A DNA stretch of 64,000 nucleotides from Dasypus novemcinctus. Its lineage: Eukaryota > Chordata > Mammalia > Cingulata > Dasypodidae. The DNA is taken from the NCBI RefSeq assembly GCF_030445035.2, contig NC_080677.1:1612001-1676000 (forward strand), given 5' to 3'. Below the pieces are notes generated by a model that made no database searches, had not been told where the DNA came from, and saw only the letters and a list, made by a program, of their open reading frames with translations. Below are positions 11,376 through 22,507 of this stretch, one piece after another; the stretch's first letter is position 1, and the number at the start of each line of letters is the position of its first letter. The position numbers and the translations under genes were made by a program.

Positions 11376-11651
11376 TTTTTGACATTTACATTCTTAAAAA
11401 GTGTCTTAAAATATTTGCCTAGATAAGACCACCTTCTGTTATCTGATTTATATAATGACTTTTTCTTCTCTCAGCATAATTTCCATATTTTTAAGTTACT
11501 ATTTGACTAGTCTATCAGTCAGCTAAGTACACGTTCAGGCATATAAGTTTGTGAGTATATAAGAGGAATTTTATGAATATTAGATGTACAGTTTTCTTCC
11601 TTATTTGGCTTGCTATAGAAATATTGGTAGCACCCTGCCCCACATAAAACC
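11376..11651. other. Unassigned AT-rich spacer
   Basis: This is AT-rich DNA between the old L1 and the hAT MITE; nothing identifiable. Confidence 0.4.
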
Positions 11652-11659
11652 CTTTAGAG

Positions 11660-11855
11660 CAGGGGTTCTTAACCAGGGGTCTGTGAGCTTGAATTGAAAC
11701 TCAAAAAAATACCATTATTCTTGTGGGGATGTGTTGGTGCAGGTGTGATGTATTTATTAAATAATACATAGTATAGCGTGGACTTAGGAAGGGCTCTGAT
11801 GTTTTCACATGACTGGCAAAGGGGTCAGTGGAACAGAAAAGATTAAGAACCCCTG
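11660..11855. mobile_element. hAT-type MITE with 8-bp target duplication
   Basis: This is a 196-base non-autonomous DNA transposon. Its ends are perfect 13-base inverted repeats: CAGGGGTTCTTAA at 11660 and TTAAGAACCCCTG ending at 11855. It is flanked by CTTTAGAG (11652-11659) and CTTCAGAG (11856-11863), an 8-base duplication with one mismatch, close to the TCTAGA-centred hAT target. The interior has no coding capacity. It belongs to the hAT/Charlie group by end structure; I cannot give the subfamily. Confidence 0.88.
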
Positions 11856-11863
11856 CTTCAGAG

Positions 11864-14800
11864 GTTCTTTCACTATTTGGTGTTTTTAAATAAAAATTTT
11901 AACCTCTTCTGCCTTTTTAAATAATTTATCTTATTGATTTACATCTGAGTGCTTACAGAACTTCTTTAGTCAGTAAAACTGAAATTCAATAGGTTTAGAT
12001 TTTAATCGTTAATTTGAGAGTTATTAAGGAAGTTGATTTCTTAATCTGAGCATCAAGGGCACATATATTCCATTATTTATCTTTGCTAGTTCTATTCTTT
12101 CTTCTGACCTATTTTTACTCAGATAATTTACATTACAGATGAAGAGGAGTTCCTGATTTATCTTCCAAGATTCATATTTCTCTCTCATAGTTTCCATCTG
12201 ATTTATTGCCAAGATAATGCATTTTATTTCACTGACTTGATTATAGATAGACATTATTTTGCCTTGTCTTTGCCTGGTTTCTGCATCTTAAGTAGGAGCT
12301 GCTAGTTTTTTGTTTTGTTGTTTTAGTCTTGGAATAGTCCCTTTTTATGGGTTCACATGGTCTTTTTCTAAGTTTATGTGGTTTATTTGTTCATTTCAAA
12401 GCAGGAACAAAAACCAAGAATTTTGTCCTGGTTTTATTCTTGGTATGTTTATTCTTGGTATGTTTCTTTAACCCAACCAAGCTGTGCATTTGCTCCTGTT
12501 TTTGTAGATCATAGCAAGCTGTCCCAACATGCTTTCAGCACTCTGAGAGAAGAAGCCATGCTTCCCTCAGTCGTTTTTGTATCCCTGACACCTATAAATA
12601 TGCATGACAAAGAATACTATTCTTAAAATTGTTGGTTTCTGAAAAGCACAGAAAAAAATGCCACCTTGAAAACATTTTCTAGTGAAGTCTATAGCATGGT
12701 CTATAGCACACATTTACAAGTTTGGACAACTAGCATTTGTGCTGACTTGGGTACTCATTAAGCCACAGAAAGATAATAGTCCCAGCTTGGAAATCATATG
12801 TATGATGTCTTAAACAGCAAGCAAAGTGTCCAGAGCAGGGGATAAAATCAACCACCTGAGTCTGTCACTGTTGAACAGAAAAATCAAGTCTAGTATTTTG
12901 CTTCTCTCTTCTAATATTTGCTGCTGTGCTATAGGCACCATGGTAGTTTCAAATTCCAATGTACCAAAGGCACCAGTAGATTCTGGAAAACACTAAATCC
13001 TATCATTTGAAATGGATTTTCAAAAGTGCAGGAGACATTACTGAAGCAATCTAGAAAAATGAATTCTAATTACCCAGAACTGAAGATTAAAAAAATACAT
13101 TAGAGGTGAATGAAACCATGAATGTTCCATTCAAAATTACATTACTATCTATAAATGATGCAGCAAAAACTAAGGGTCTATTTCTATGCTTTTATGAGAT
13201 TTATAAATCAGATTTATGAAAATGTTATTACTTCCAAGTAACTTTTATCTTAATGTATTTTTCTCCGTGAATGGTCTGATAAGATGTGTGAAAGTAATAT
13301 AAGTTCTTAAAATAGCAAACATTTGAGGGCATTATTAATATTAAATAAATCACATTTCCCAAGTGTGTCATCAAGATATGTAATCTAGAGAGTAACATTG
13401 GATTTAATATCCCCCATTGCAAACCCTGTGGGTGCTATTGGTAACGTCCATCTCTCTAGGCAAGAGTTTGTATTTGTGAAATCAGCTGGATGACGCTGGT
13501 TTTATAGCCACAACTGTCGTGGTTTTATTAGAACTTGATGAAATATGATACAGAGATGATGTAGTTGACTAAAGCATTTGAGTCATGAGGTTATATTTGG
13601 GTTCAATTTCTTTGGAACAATTCTCTATTTCATTGTCCACAATGGCCTAGGAATTCCAACGATTCCTCAAAGACGATTGTGGAAACATGGAGGCAGAGTG
13701 GTTGAGCTGGTGGACCAGGACTAACCCCATCTGAGTACAAGATTTGTACTTGTGGGTTCACAGATATTCTAAGTGAGTTATCTGCATTTCAGAATCAACA
13801 TATCAATTCTCTGCATCCCAAAATGAGGTGCTGTCATAGTTCTGAAGTATTTCCATTTTAGAACTTGATTTCTAATATTGAAACTTTCTTTAAATAGAAT
13901 TACGTAAACTTCCACGTCAATTTTTAAATTTATTTCAGTAAAAATTTGCAAAGTTTAGCCATTAGCATATTTATACTGACCTGAGAAATACAGTCTCTCC
14001 TTGTAGTTACAAGACAAAGAGAGACAATCACGAGTCTGTTTGGTGGGTATGAACTCAAAGAAAATGAAAGGTGATTTTGCATGATTTAAAGATTTATGAC
14101 AGTACATTTTGAAAATGTGATTCAAGTTTTCCCATAACATGGATATTAAAGCAGAGAAATGTTTGGGTCTGATTTTCAAATGTCTTCTCAAGAGAGTCCT
14201 TGTATGGGTGGCCTCTATAATAATTATGTTCTCCAAGGGGACAATATCCCCAACTCTAACTGGCATATTATTTCTTTACGTTGATCAGTTAGATTGCATG
14301 CTAGTCTTGCTCTTTCTCTGGCCTCTAAACTACTCTGTCATCATTAGCCAAGTGTAAATATTTATGATCTAATTACCAACAGGTTCTATATTCAGTTATT
14401 AGAAGGAAATGATGTTGCTTATTTCCAGGTTGTTGGGGGAACGTTTATATATAGTGCATGTGATAAGCACGCCATCATGTCAACATACATCAGTCACTGC
14501 AAACGGAAACACTAATATTTACAAAGCTGATGTCGGTTCAGCACATTTATCATCATAAATAAGTGCATTCAGTGTGTGAATTTTCACTTACTTGTAATAT
14601 GCATAGATTTTATTCATTTTCTCAATTGTCACAAGTTTGTTGTACTTCAGAACTTGTGTAATATAGAAATTGAAAAGTAGTAGATGATCTACTGCATTTT
14701 AAATGTCTTCTTTTAAACCATTTTTTGCTTTGTGTGTATGCATTTGGATTCCAGCATTCATAAAAATTTTCTTCTTTGAAAATTTACATAAAGGTTTAGT

Positions 14801-16435
14801 GAGAACACAAACAAAAACATGAAGGAAAATCTAGCCTCTGATCATCTTTTTTCTTTTCTCTATAATTTCAAACACTGCTTTTGATGCAAATTTTTTTGGA
14901 GCAGTTTCCTTTGTGTTCCTAATTTATGACTTGACATGAGGATAATTGACAGTATTCATTTATCATAGTGCAGATTTTTGGAAGGCTTACTTTTAATAAC
15001 GCAACTGTCTTTCTAAATTAAAAAGTTCAGTTGCAAATTGGATTTGTTTATAAGTTTATACATATTCGTAGTCTGGTCTTTTAAAAACCTATTTATTATT
15101 TTCATTTTATGAGCGATCCTTCAAAGCTTTCTTTCCCCAATGCAAACTTGCTTTTCAAAGACTACCGTTTTCTCTCCGGGTAAACGATTCTAACACAACC
15201 CAGAGGACCCTTCAGCTCAAGTGTACTTAGGACGGTCCCGGGCTCCTCCATGCTCTTGAAGTCTCTGATCTGTGCAGTCCCTCCAGTACCGCACCGCCTC
15301 GTGCGGGCCTCAGGGTCCTCCCACTGTCCCTCTGTGTCTCACTGCCTCCCTGCGCGGTGTCCCCTGTGGGGCTGCGCAGCCCCAGAGTGCACACTGCAGG
15401 AACTGCAGGAAAACCGCCCTAGAGCTCTGCGGCTTGCAACCTCAAAGATATTTTTTCCCTCTTCTGAGCTGCTTGGTTCTAACACCATCCAAAGCACTTA
15501 AAAGAAGACACAAGTTGTACAATAATAGCAGCATTCTATACTTCTCTAGCTCAATCTGTGTGTCTATCAGCTATCAGCTATCTATCTATTATCTATCATC
15601 TGTCATCTTTTTCTCTGTGTGTGTTTAGAGAGTATGAAAAGTATAACTTTTCAATTAATATTTGAAAAGTAAATTTTTCAAATATTACTTGAATTGAAGG
15701 TATGTTAACAATAATTTATTCTTTTTATACAGTTTCAACACACCTTAGAAAACCAGGCAGCTGTGTCATTCATAGAAGCAAGCAGTATTGCATTGAGCAA
15801 TACAAGGAGGTTGGAGCAGGCGACTCGATTATGGTGTTAGGAGACTGCGCCCTCCAACAAGTGTGCATCCATTGGGAAGTGGTTCTAGTCCCCTAGGAAA
15901 GTTGGTGAAGACGATGGAGGACCCTAGAGCTGAAAGAGCTGATATGCAGGGCTGGTGGGTTATCAGGCAGGGATCTAGTAATCTGAAATATGAGTCAGGC
16001 CCTTGGGAATACAATGTGATACTTTGCCCTACAAACAAGAGGGCAGTGGGACCAAGACGGGGGCGGCAAGCGGCAGGGTGAACAACAATGGATCTCTTTA
16101 CCCCACGTGCACTGAAATGACTCACAGACACTTAGCTCTAGCCATTTGTCAATGGAGCAGGGAAGATGCAGGGATGTAGTTCTCCCACTTGCCATGAAGC
16201 CTTGGGGAAGATAACTAATCCTGTCATGGCGTGAGCTGCCCACTTTCTTCATCGAGGCTATTTATACGTAAGCAATAAAATAATGAGATTTATATTGGAT
16301 GATGTGTTTATAAGATACATTGCATCACTGAGCAGTTCACAGTCAATAAACCGCATCTTCTGTAATAAAATGATGACACGGTCTACACTGGCTCTGAGCT
16401 TCCATGCTCATTTTCTTCGATTTAACATAAAACTC
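11864..16435. other. Unassigned, largely unique sequence
   Basis: This 4.6-kb stretch has no repeat I can name apart from a CTAT-type microsatellite near 15565-15605. A GC-richer patch at 15165-15480 has several CpGs but no clear island or gene. The frames of 60-120 codons show no domain. The stretch 14440-14640 looks little degraded and could be a conserved non-coding segment, but a multi-species comparison would be needed. Confidence 0.4.
15565..15605. repeat. CTAT-type microsatellite
   Basis: This is an imperfect run of CTAT/CTATCAG units (TATCAGCTATCTATCTATTA, then TCTATCATC). Confidence 0.7.
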
Positions 16436-16575
16436 AGAGCATGTGCTTTGGAGCCAGACAGACAAATGTCATCTTATCTTCAACACTCACTAGTTGCCTA
16501 ATCTTATCAAGGTATTATACGTTCTGTCTCTGAACTTCAGCCTCTCACCAAAAGTGTAAGAATAGTCACAGGACT
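16436..16575 (+). repeat. MIR SINE
   Basis: GCATGTGCTTTGGAGCCAG then ACAGACAAATGTCATC, CACTAGTTGCCTAATCTTA and CTCTGAACTTCAGCCTC match the 5' half of the MIR consensus (a TTTGGAGTCAGACAGACC-like segment, CACTTACTAGCTGTGTGAC, and CTCTGAGCCTCAGTTTCC). Confidence 0.75.
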
Positions 16576-18448
16576 AAGGGCTTGAAGGATCCCGGGAGAT
16601 GGGCCACACGATGGACCCAGCCCTGCAGTTTCACCCCTCCAGAGGGCACGGGGCTCACCGGCTGCTGCCATTCCCACTCTAGGAGGAGCAGTCTTCGGGA
16701 GACATTTTCTGAGGTTACTTCTGGTTTTGACATTTTTGTCCTTTCTCCTTTGACTAAAGACAGGGCCCAGAACCTGGAACCTCATGCAGTGAGGAGGCTG
16801 GAAAGAAGCATCCCCTGCAGACAGCGCCAAGGCTTTGCAGAGGCTGCAGGGATTTCGGTACTGGTGATTCTGCGTCTGTCTGAGGCCCGGCTCCTTTGAA
16901 TTTTAATGCTGATCCCACATTTCAACAGAATCACACCTTTTTAAACAAAGGGCACCCTGGGGTCCCCACAAGTGTAAAAGGAATATGATGATGATGATGG
17001 TGGCTGGGGTGATCGCTCTTGTGTTTTAAGAGTAGGAGAACATGACTGTGTCCATTAAGAATATAAGAAAGGGCTTTTTTCCTTTAAGGAAAAAAACGGT
17101 AAAATTATTGCTATATATTAGCATATTGTTAAAAAAGCACCTGAGGAAATACTGAGAGGTCCCTTTATCCTGCTTATCACCCTACTTTCTTTTTAATTGT
17201 CATGACTTAATGTAGTGTTTCTTGATCATATCAAAACATTGCTACATTTTACCAAGTGTATTCACTGTAAACAGGACTATAAAACATAAAATTTAAAAAT
17301 AAGATATTTTTGGAATTATATGTAGCATACATCCTGCATAAAAGGTGGGTTCTGGAAAGCCTAGTTTCCCATAATTTTATACTTACCAAAATCCAAACAC
17401 CCAGATGCATAAAAGCTTAATTTTATTTGTGGGGTTGGTGGCCAGGGGAAATCAGAAACATTTCTGAGTTGATTGCACTGTACAATTCATGCTATCAGTT
17501 AACCACCCTTTCATGTAGAGGGGCTCTTTTCATTTTATTGTATTTTATCAATTGTTCTCCTTCAATGCCCAATACAATTCCATTGTTCTTTTTTTCTGCC
17601 ACCCACTTTTGTTTATTCAATGTATAGAATTCCAATTTACCATCCACATATTCATTTACTTATATGTTTATAAAGTTAGAATACATAACACTGGTTTATG
17701 TGCTTTAAGTTTATATTAATTGTCCTATCTTATGAATGCAATTGTTTCACTTTTTAGTCATCCAAGGTTTTTTCAGTTTTTGAGCTTTCCCATTTAGTCA
17801 TATGTGGCTTTAGTTCTCCCCTGAATGGCCTTTCTCTGCACTGTATGCTATACCACGTCTCACGTTTTACTTATTCATTCACTTAGATACAGGCATCAAG
17901 TTTTGCTCCTACAAATGGCACTGGACTGAGTGTAATCTACAGGTGTCTATGCATCTGCCTTTGCATGTGTGTGTGTGTGTGTGCGTGCACACCTTTAAGG
18001 CAGTAATAAACATCATGGAGTGGGAAGATAAAACCAGGACACGTTTGCTTATGATGAGAAATGGAAGTGAATTGAACTGAGGTAAACAAAGACATTTTAA
18101 CTTTAATAAAAATATTTGAAGCAAAACGGATACAATGTGAACAATAACGCATTCTAAAAAGCGTGCATGTGAACTTTGGGTGTATTATTCTAGGTAACTT
18201 TATATAGTTCTTAACCTTAAAATATTTATTCCTGCCCTCAGGAAACTCATAATATTTTAGGAGACACAGAGCAAACTACAACAAGCAGTTGTAGGAGAGC
18301 CGAGTCATAAAACATAAACATTTCAACAGTAGAAACAGCTCCAGATATTATATTACCCATGTGCATAAGAAATGCAGTGGAGGGGGTCACAAAACACAAT
18401 ATACAAGTGAAAATATACTTCCGAATGTTATTACAGGTAAGGAAATTC
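16576..18448. other. Unassigned unique sequence with a GT microsatellite
   Basis: No recognised repeat apart from a short (GT)n run near 17964-17985 (TGTGTGTGTGTGTGTGCGTG). Overlapping frames of about 100 codons at 16537-16899 have no recognisable domain. Confidence 0.45.
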
Positions 18449-18712
18449 TGGTTGTGCGGTCACCCCTCGGGCTGAAGTGTGGTTTGCTGGCCTGGCGGGG
18501 AGCAGCCGCGGCAGGCCAAGCCGCTGCCCCCATAATAGGGTGGCTGGTCGGACCCACCGCCACCCCTGAAGGAAGCTCGGCATGGGCGCAGAGTGCCCTC
18601 GGGTCTCCCCTTCTCGGCAGCCATGCTTCCGCGGCAGCCCCTCCTCCCGGATGGCGCCACACGATGCCTGTGGGGCGGCACCCTTCTTCTTCTTTCTCCC
18701 TGCGCAGGCGCA

Positions 18713-18920
18713 GGGCGGAAAATTCCAGTCTGCCCTTTTCCCCTCCCCCGACAGCAGCAACAGCCAGGCGTGGGCGGAAAATTCCAGTCTGCCCTTTTCC
18801 CTCCCCCTGACAGCAGCAACAGCCAGGCGTGGGCGGAAAAATCCAGTCTGCCCTTTTCCCCTCCCCCCGACAGCAGCAACAGCCAGGCGTGGGCGGGAAA
18901 CTCAAGTCTGCCCTCCACCC
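18713..18920 (+). repeat. 59-60-bp tandem repeat in LTR U3 (enhancer-like)
   Basis: Units start at 18713, 18772, 18831 and 18891 (periods 59, 59, 60): three full copies and a partial fourth. Each unit opens with GGGCGG (an Sp1-type GC box), then GGAAAATTCCAGTCTGCCC or a variant, a C-rich run, and ACAGCAGCAACAGCCAGGCG. Direct repeats in U3 are typical retroviral enhancers; that this one is an enhancer is inference. Confidence 0.85.
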
Positions 18921-19037
18921 CAGCAACAGCAGCCACCAATCCCTAAACCCTGCCCCTTCCCCCAGCAACAGCGACAGCCAATCCCTAATCACCACCCCTC
19001 CCCCGTCCAGTACCGCCCACTGACCTTTCCCCAGCAA

Positions 19038-19114
19038 CCAATCAGAACAGGGCGTGGCTTCGACCAATCAGCCTTCCCCAGCCCCTATAAAACTGTTGCC
19101 TCTCCCTCAATAAA
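19038..19114 (+). promoter_or_regulatory. LTR core promoter and poly(A) signal
   Basis: CCAAT boxes lie at about 19038 and 19064 (AACCAATCAG, GACCAATCAG). TATAAAA is at 19086-19092 and AATAAA at 19109-19114. The poly(A) signal sits only about 20 bases after the TATA box, at or just before the expected cap site, so the R region would be short or the signal would lie in U3. Confidence 0.75.
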
Positions 19115-19269
19115 GTGGACTTGTGTGTTTACCTTGTCTCTGCGGTAGTTCTTCTGCCGCGCGCCCTCCAGTCCTGAGAGCCCCCGACAAGGGCCTGGCC
19201 TCCCTTGTCCCCAGTTCATCGCCTGCTTCTCCGGGCGACCCCGTCAGCCGAACCGCGCAACCCCTGTGA

Positions 19270-19372
19270 GACCGACCCCTCGTCTGCTGCCGGACCGACC
19301 CCTCGTCCCAAGCGGGACCAACCCCTCGTCCTGAGCTGGACCGACCCCTCGTCCACAGCCAGACCCCACCTC
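19270..19372 (+). repeat. 23-bp tandem repeat in LTR U5 region
   Basis: The unit GACCGACCCCTCGTC plus 8 variable bases starts at 19270, 19293, 19316, 19339 and, partial, 19362: an exact 23-base period, four full copies. It lies between the poly(A) signal and the LTR 3' end. Its function is unknown. Confidence 0.85.
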
Positions 19373-19399
19373 TACCGACCGAGCAAGCCGCCGCATGGT

Positions 19400-20329
19400 T
19401 GGTTGAGTAAGAGTGTGCAAGGCAAATGGAGGTATGTTGAAAATTTTAAGAAAAGGTGACAAGTTCTGAAAAGCACAGAGTTATGGCATTTTTAGTAAAC
19501 AAAAAATATTTGTACTTGATCAGAACAAAGGGTTTGTGACATGTGATAGAGGTTAAGTGAAACTGCAGTTTTGACTGGGGAAAATCGTGTGAGGTCAGGT
19601 CAGCCAATATATAAAGCTTGTAGACATATTCTTAGTCTGTGGGCTAATTAAGGGACTGTAGGAAAAGTGTGAAGTTAAGAGAAGTGGATTTTAGAAAGAT
19701 AATTCTCTTATGTCTATAATACTCTTGGGTAGCCTGCCTTTCAAGTCAAGATACTCAACAATGACATTTTAGCAGAATTTCCTTCAAATTTTGACTTGAA
19801 GTAGAAAGAATGGTAGACTCCTCAAAGATGAGAATGCACTCTGTGTCATATCTCCTAACTGTTTTATCTTTACAAAAATATAGCAGCTGTATTGTGTTAA
19901 AAAATATTGACGGGTGTTTATCTTTTTTAATTCTGAGTTCGTCGCAGCCATGCAATTAAATAATTATTTGAGTTAGCACTTGGGAAAGGAAAAGGAGTAT
20001 TCTTGATATTTGGCAAAACGTTCCATAGAATAGCAGCATCAATACAGAGAACTGATGGATGCACTAGAACCTTCTACTTAGAGGGTCACATAAGATTTTT
20101 TTGGAAAAGCAAACTATCAGTCAAAGACTATTAGGATACTTGGAGAGAGTAGATATACCTCCTAATAAGTACACCACTGACATTATTTCACATGCTGATA
20201 CAGTGTAATTCTAGAACAGGAGAGGACTCAGGACCAGTCAAAGATGGAATTGGTTGAGGTTCTTCAATTGGAAAATACAGGATGCTCGAAAACGGAGTAG
20301 CTTCCACTTCACTCCTGTTTCTTTTATCT
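19400..20329. other. Unassigned AT-rich sequence
   Basis: This is AT-rich spacer between the solo LTR and the MaLR element. I see no recognisable repeat or coding region. Confidence 0.45.
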
Positions 20330-20955
20330 ATGTCCTAACAGTTTGATATTATTCATGAATTCCCAAAAGAAATATTGGTTTATATTGATAAACCGGTCTT
20401 TTCCTCCAGGCATATTAAAGTGTATTGGATTCAGTGGTTTTACTTTTACTTGATTAAATAAAGATTAAGGTTTTGCTTGGGCCACATCAGTAGAACATTC
20501 AGTCCCTGCCCCCTTGGTGGGTAGGGACTCAGAGAGAAACTGCATCATAGAGAACAGAGGTTGGAGTTATGATGTTTTAGTTTTGAGGCTGGAGTCTTAA
20601 GCTGGAGTCCCTGGAAGTAAGCACACAAATTAGCTTGGTCGTGAGAAAGGAAAGAAGTCCCCAGGAAAAGAAACAAGGCTTTCACCTGATAGTTTACAGC
20701 TGGCCTTGTGGACAGAGCAAAGTGGCTGAACCTGGAGAGAAAAGAGCTCTGGGAAGAGAGGAACCCAGGAAGCCTGAACCTTTGCAAACATCAGCAGCCA
20801 TCTTGCTCCAACACATGGCAATAGACTTTGGCGAGGGAGGTAATTTGCACTTTATTCCCTGGAACCTGAAAGCTTCTGTTCCAAATAAATACCCTTTACT
20901 AAAACCAACTGACTTCTGGCATATTCCATCAGCATCCCATTAGCTGACTAATATA
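20330..20955 (+). mobile_element. MaLR-like 5' LTR (ERVL-MaLR)
   Basis: It is homologous along its length to the reverse complement of 54377-55016: GATATTATTCATGAATTCCC, AAACCGGTCTTTTCCTCC, CAGTCCCTGCCCCCTTGGTG, GGACTCAGAGAGAAACTGCA, GCAGCCATCTTGCTCCAACA, then the AAATAAATACCCTTTA poly(A) signal and GCTGACTAATATA at the end. The next sequence is TTTGGTGCTGAGGAGTGGGG, like the primer-site region after MaLR LTRs. The exact 5' edge is uncertain by some tens of bases. Confidence 0.75.
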
Positions 20956-22507
20956 GTATTTGGTGCTGAGGAGTGGGGAAGTGCTTTTGCAATTACCAAA
21001 ATGCTGAAACAGTCTTATGAAAGGGTAAGGGGTAATTTTTGGAGGAATTGTGAAATGTTTGATAGAAAAGGCCTAGATCACTTTGAAGAAACTGTTGATA
21101 GCAATATGGACACTAAAGAGACTTTTATGATGCCTTAGAAGAAAATGATGGAATTATTGTTGGAAACTGGAGGAAAGGTGATTCATGTTTTAAAGTTGCA
21201 GAGAACTTAGCAAGATTAACACCTGGTGTTTTATGGAAGGCAGAATTTGAAAATGGTGAGCCTGGCATTTAGCTGAAGAACTTTCCAAAGTAAACTCAGA
21301 GAATGCAACTTGGCTTTTCCTTGCAGTTCATAGCAAAATGTTAGATGAAAGAGATAAGCTGAGGACTGAACTTTTGGGCACAAAGGAAACAGAAACTGAT
21401 TCTAGAAATTCCAAGCCTCTGGAAATCATGCTCCCAGTTGATAGTGCCCCATTTGAGGACGTAACTGAACTTGGAACTTGTAAATCAAGATTGAAGATAC
21501 AGTTATCTTGGAAAAACTTGTGGAAACTCTTATTGTTTGATTGCTTGGACCCCTGCTTCTTGTGTGCTAAACCAATAAGCTTTTTGAGAGAGCTGTATGA
21601 ACAAAATCACTGTCAGCTTGGACTAAAAGGGACATGGAAAGGAGAGATTGAAGGAGAAAAGGTTTAAGAGGAAAACCATGGAAGCTGAGTTCTGGAAATA
21701 AGACATCTCCTTGGACCAAGAGAAGAACCCCACCTATGTGTACAGAGAGGGTGAATTTGCCCCAGCAGTTGAAGAGAGTGGATGTTCCCACCCAATATTT
21801 GGGGAGAGTTTTGCCACCCCAGGGTACAGAGAGATGGAGGATGGAACACATTCCTCAAAGAGTTGGGCAGTTAAGGTCAGCACCCCATGGCTCTGAGAGC
21901 GGTGTGCCTGTCTCACATGGATTAGGGAAGGCAAGATGGTCAACTTGTTGGTCTGAGAGGACTGAGCCTATATGCCAAAGGTTAGGGAGGAGGTTGTCTT
22001 CCTTTCACTGTACTAGGGGGCTTAAGACTTTAACCCAAAGATTGGGCAAGGTGTGGCAATCACCCCAGTGCTCTGGAAGGGTGAGATCTAGAGCTTGTTC
22101 AACACCCAGGTGCTTGATAAGGGTTGAATCAAAAAAATGGCCATTGGACAAGCCTACAGAAGGGATGGGTCCCCATGTGGCCCCAAGGAGAATAAACCAT
22201 TGTCTTTAGAATGATTCTCAGATGTTGACATCTAATGAAGCATGTCCTGCAGTTTTACAGAATTGTAGGGGAACGGTGACTCATATTTCCCTCCCAGTTT
22301 CTCCTCATTGTAATGAAAATGTTTATCCTTTGTCTGTCCATTTGTGTATTGGAAGTAGATAAACAGTTTTGTAAGTTTCAGAGGTATACAGCAGATGGGC
22401 TTTGCCCTAACACAAATTGTATTTCTTTAAACTGACTGTGACACAATTTTGTACTCAACATTGTTACTGATTTAAAGTTTTTTTAAATATTGTAATGTCT
22501 TTCCTTA
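20956..22507 (+). mobile_element. MaLR-like internal sequence
   Basis: This is about 1.55 kb between a full 5' LTR and a partial 3' LTR, opening with the TGGTGCTGAGGAGTGGGG block that follows MaLR LTRs. The MaLR internals are derived from gag and here have no long frame; the best frame is about 157 codons with no domain I recognise. It contains a series of phrases of the GTTGGGCAGTTAAGGTCAGC / GGATTAGGGAAGGCAAGATG type, diverged internal repeats at about 21770-22110. Confidence 0.65.

Larger units (their letters stand above)
18453..19395 (+). mobile_element. Solo retroviral LTR (ERV1/gammaretrovirus-like) with 4-bp target duplication
   Basis: This is a 943-base, GC-rich island in AT-rich DNA. 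It starts TGTGCGG and ends CCGCCGCA, so it has the TG...CA ends and imperfect inverted termini of an LTR. It is flanked on both sides by TGGT (18449-18452 and 19396-19399), a 4-base target duplication as made by gammaretrovirus integrases. Inside are GC boxes in a tandem array, several CCAAT boxes, TATAAAA at 19086 and AATAAA at 19109, in U3-R order. No gag, pol or env lies beside it, so it is a solo LTR from recombination between two LTRs. The ends are clean, suggesting a fairly recent insertion. The 226-codon minus-strand frame across it is only GC-rich read-through. Confidence 0.85.

Noticed and set aside
15250-15628. GC-rich 118-codon frame, possible exon or CpG island
   Set aside because: Two overlapping frames are equally open, there is no domain, and the CpG density is modest. 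No splice-site context could be defended.
18713-18920. CRISPR-like direct repeats
   Set aside because: The repeat units are contiguous, with no unique spacers, and the sequence is a retroviral LTR in a mammalian genome.
18387-19067. 226-codon minus-strand frame and several 100-190-codon frames in the GC-rich block
   Set aside because: They lie across the LTR tandem array; the repeated peptides follow the 59-base repeat. All frames on both strands are long because the DNA is GC-rich. There is no start context or domain.
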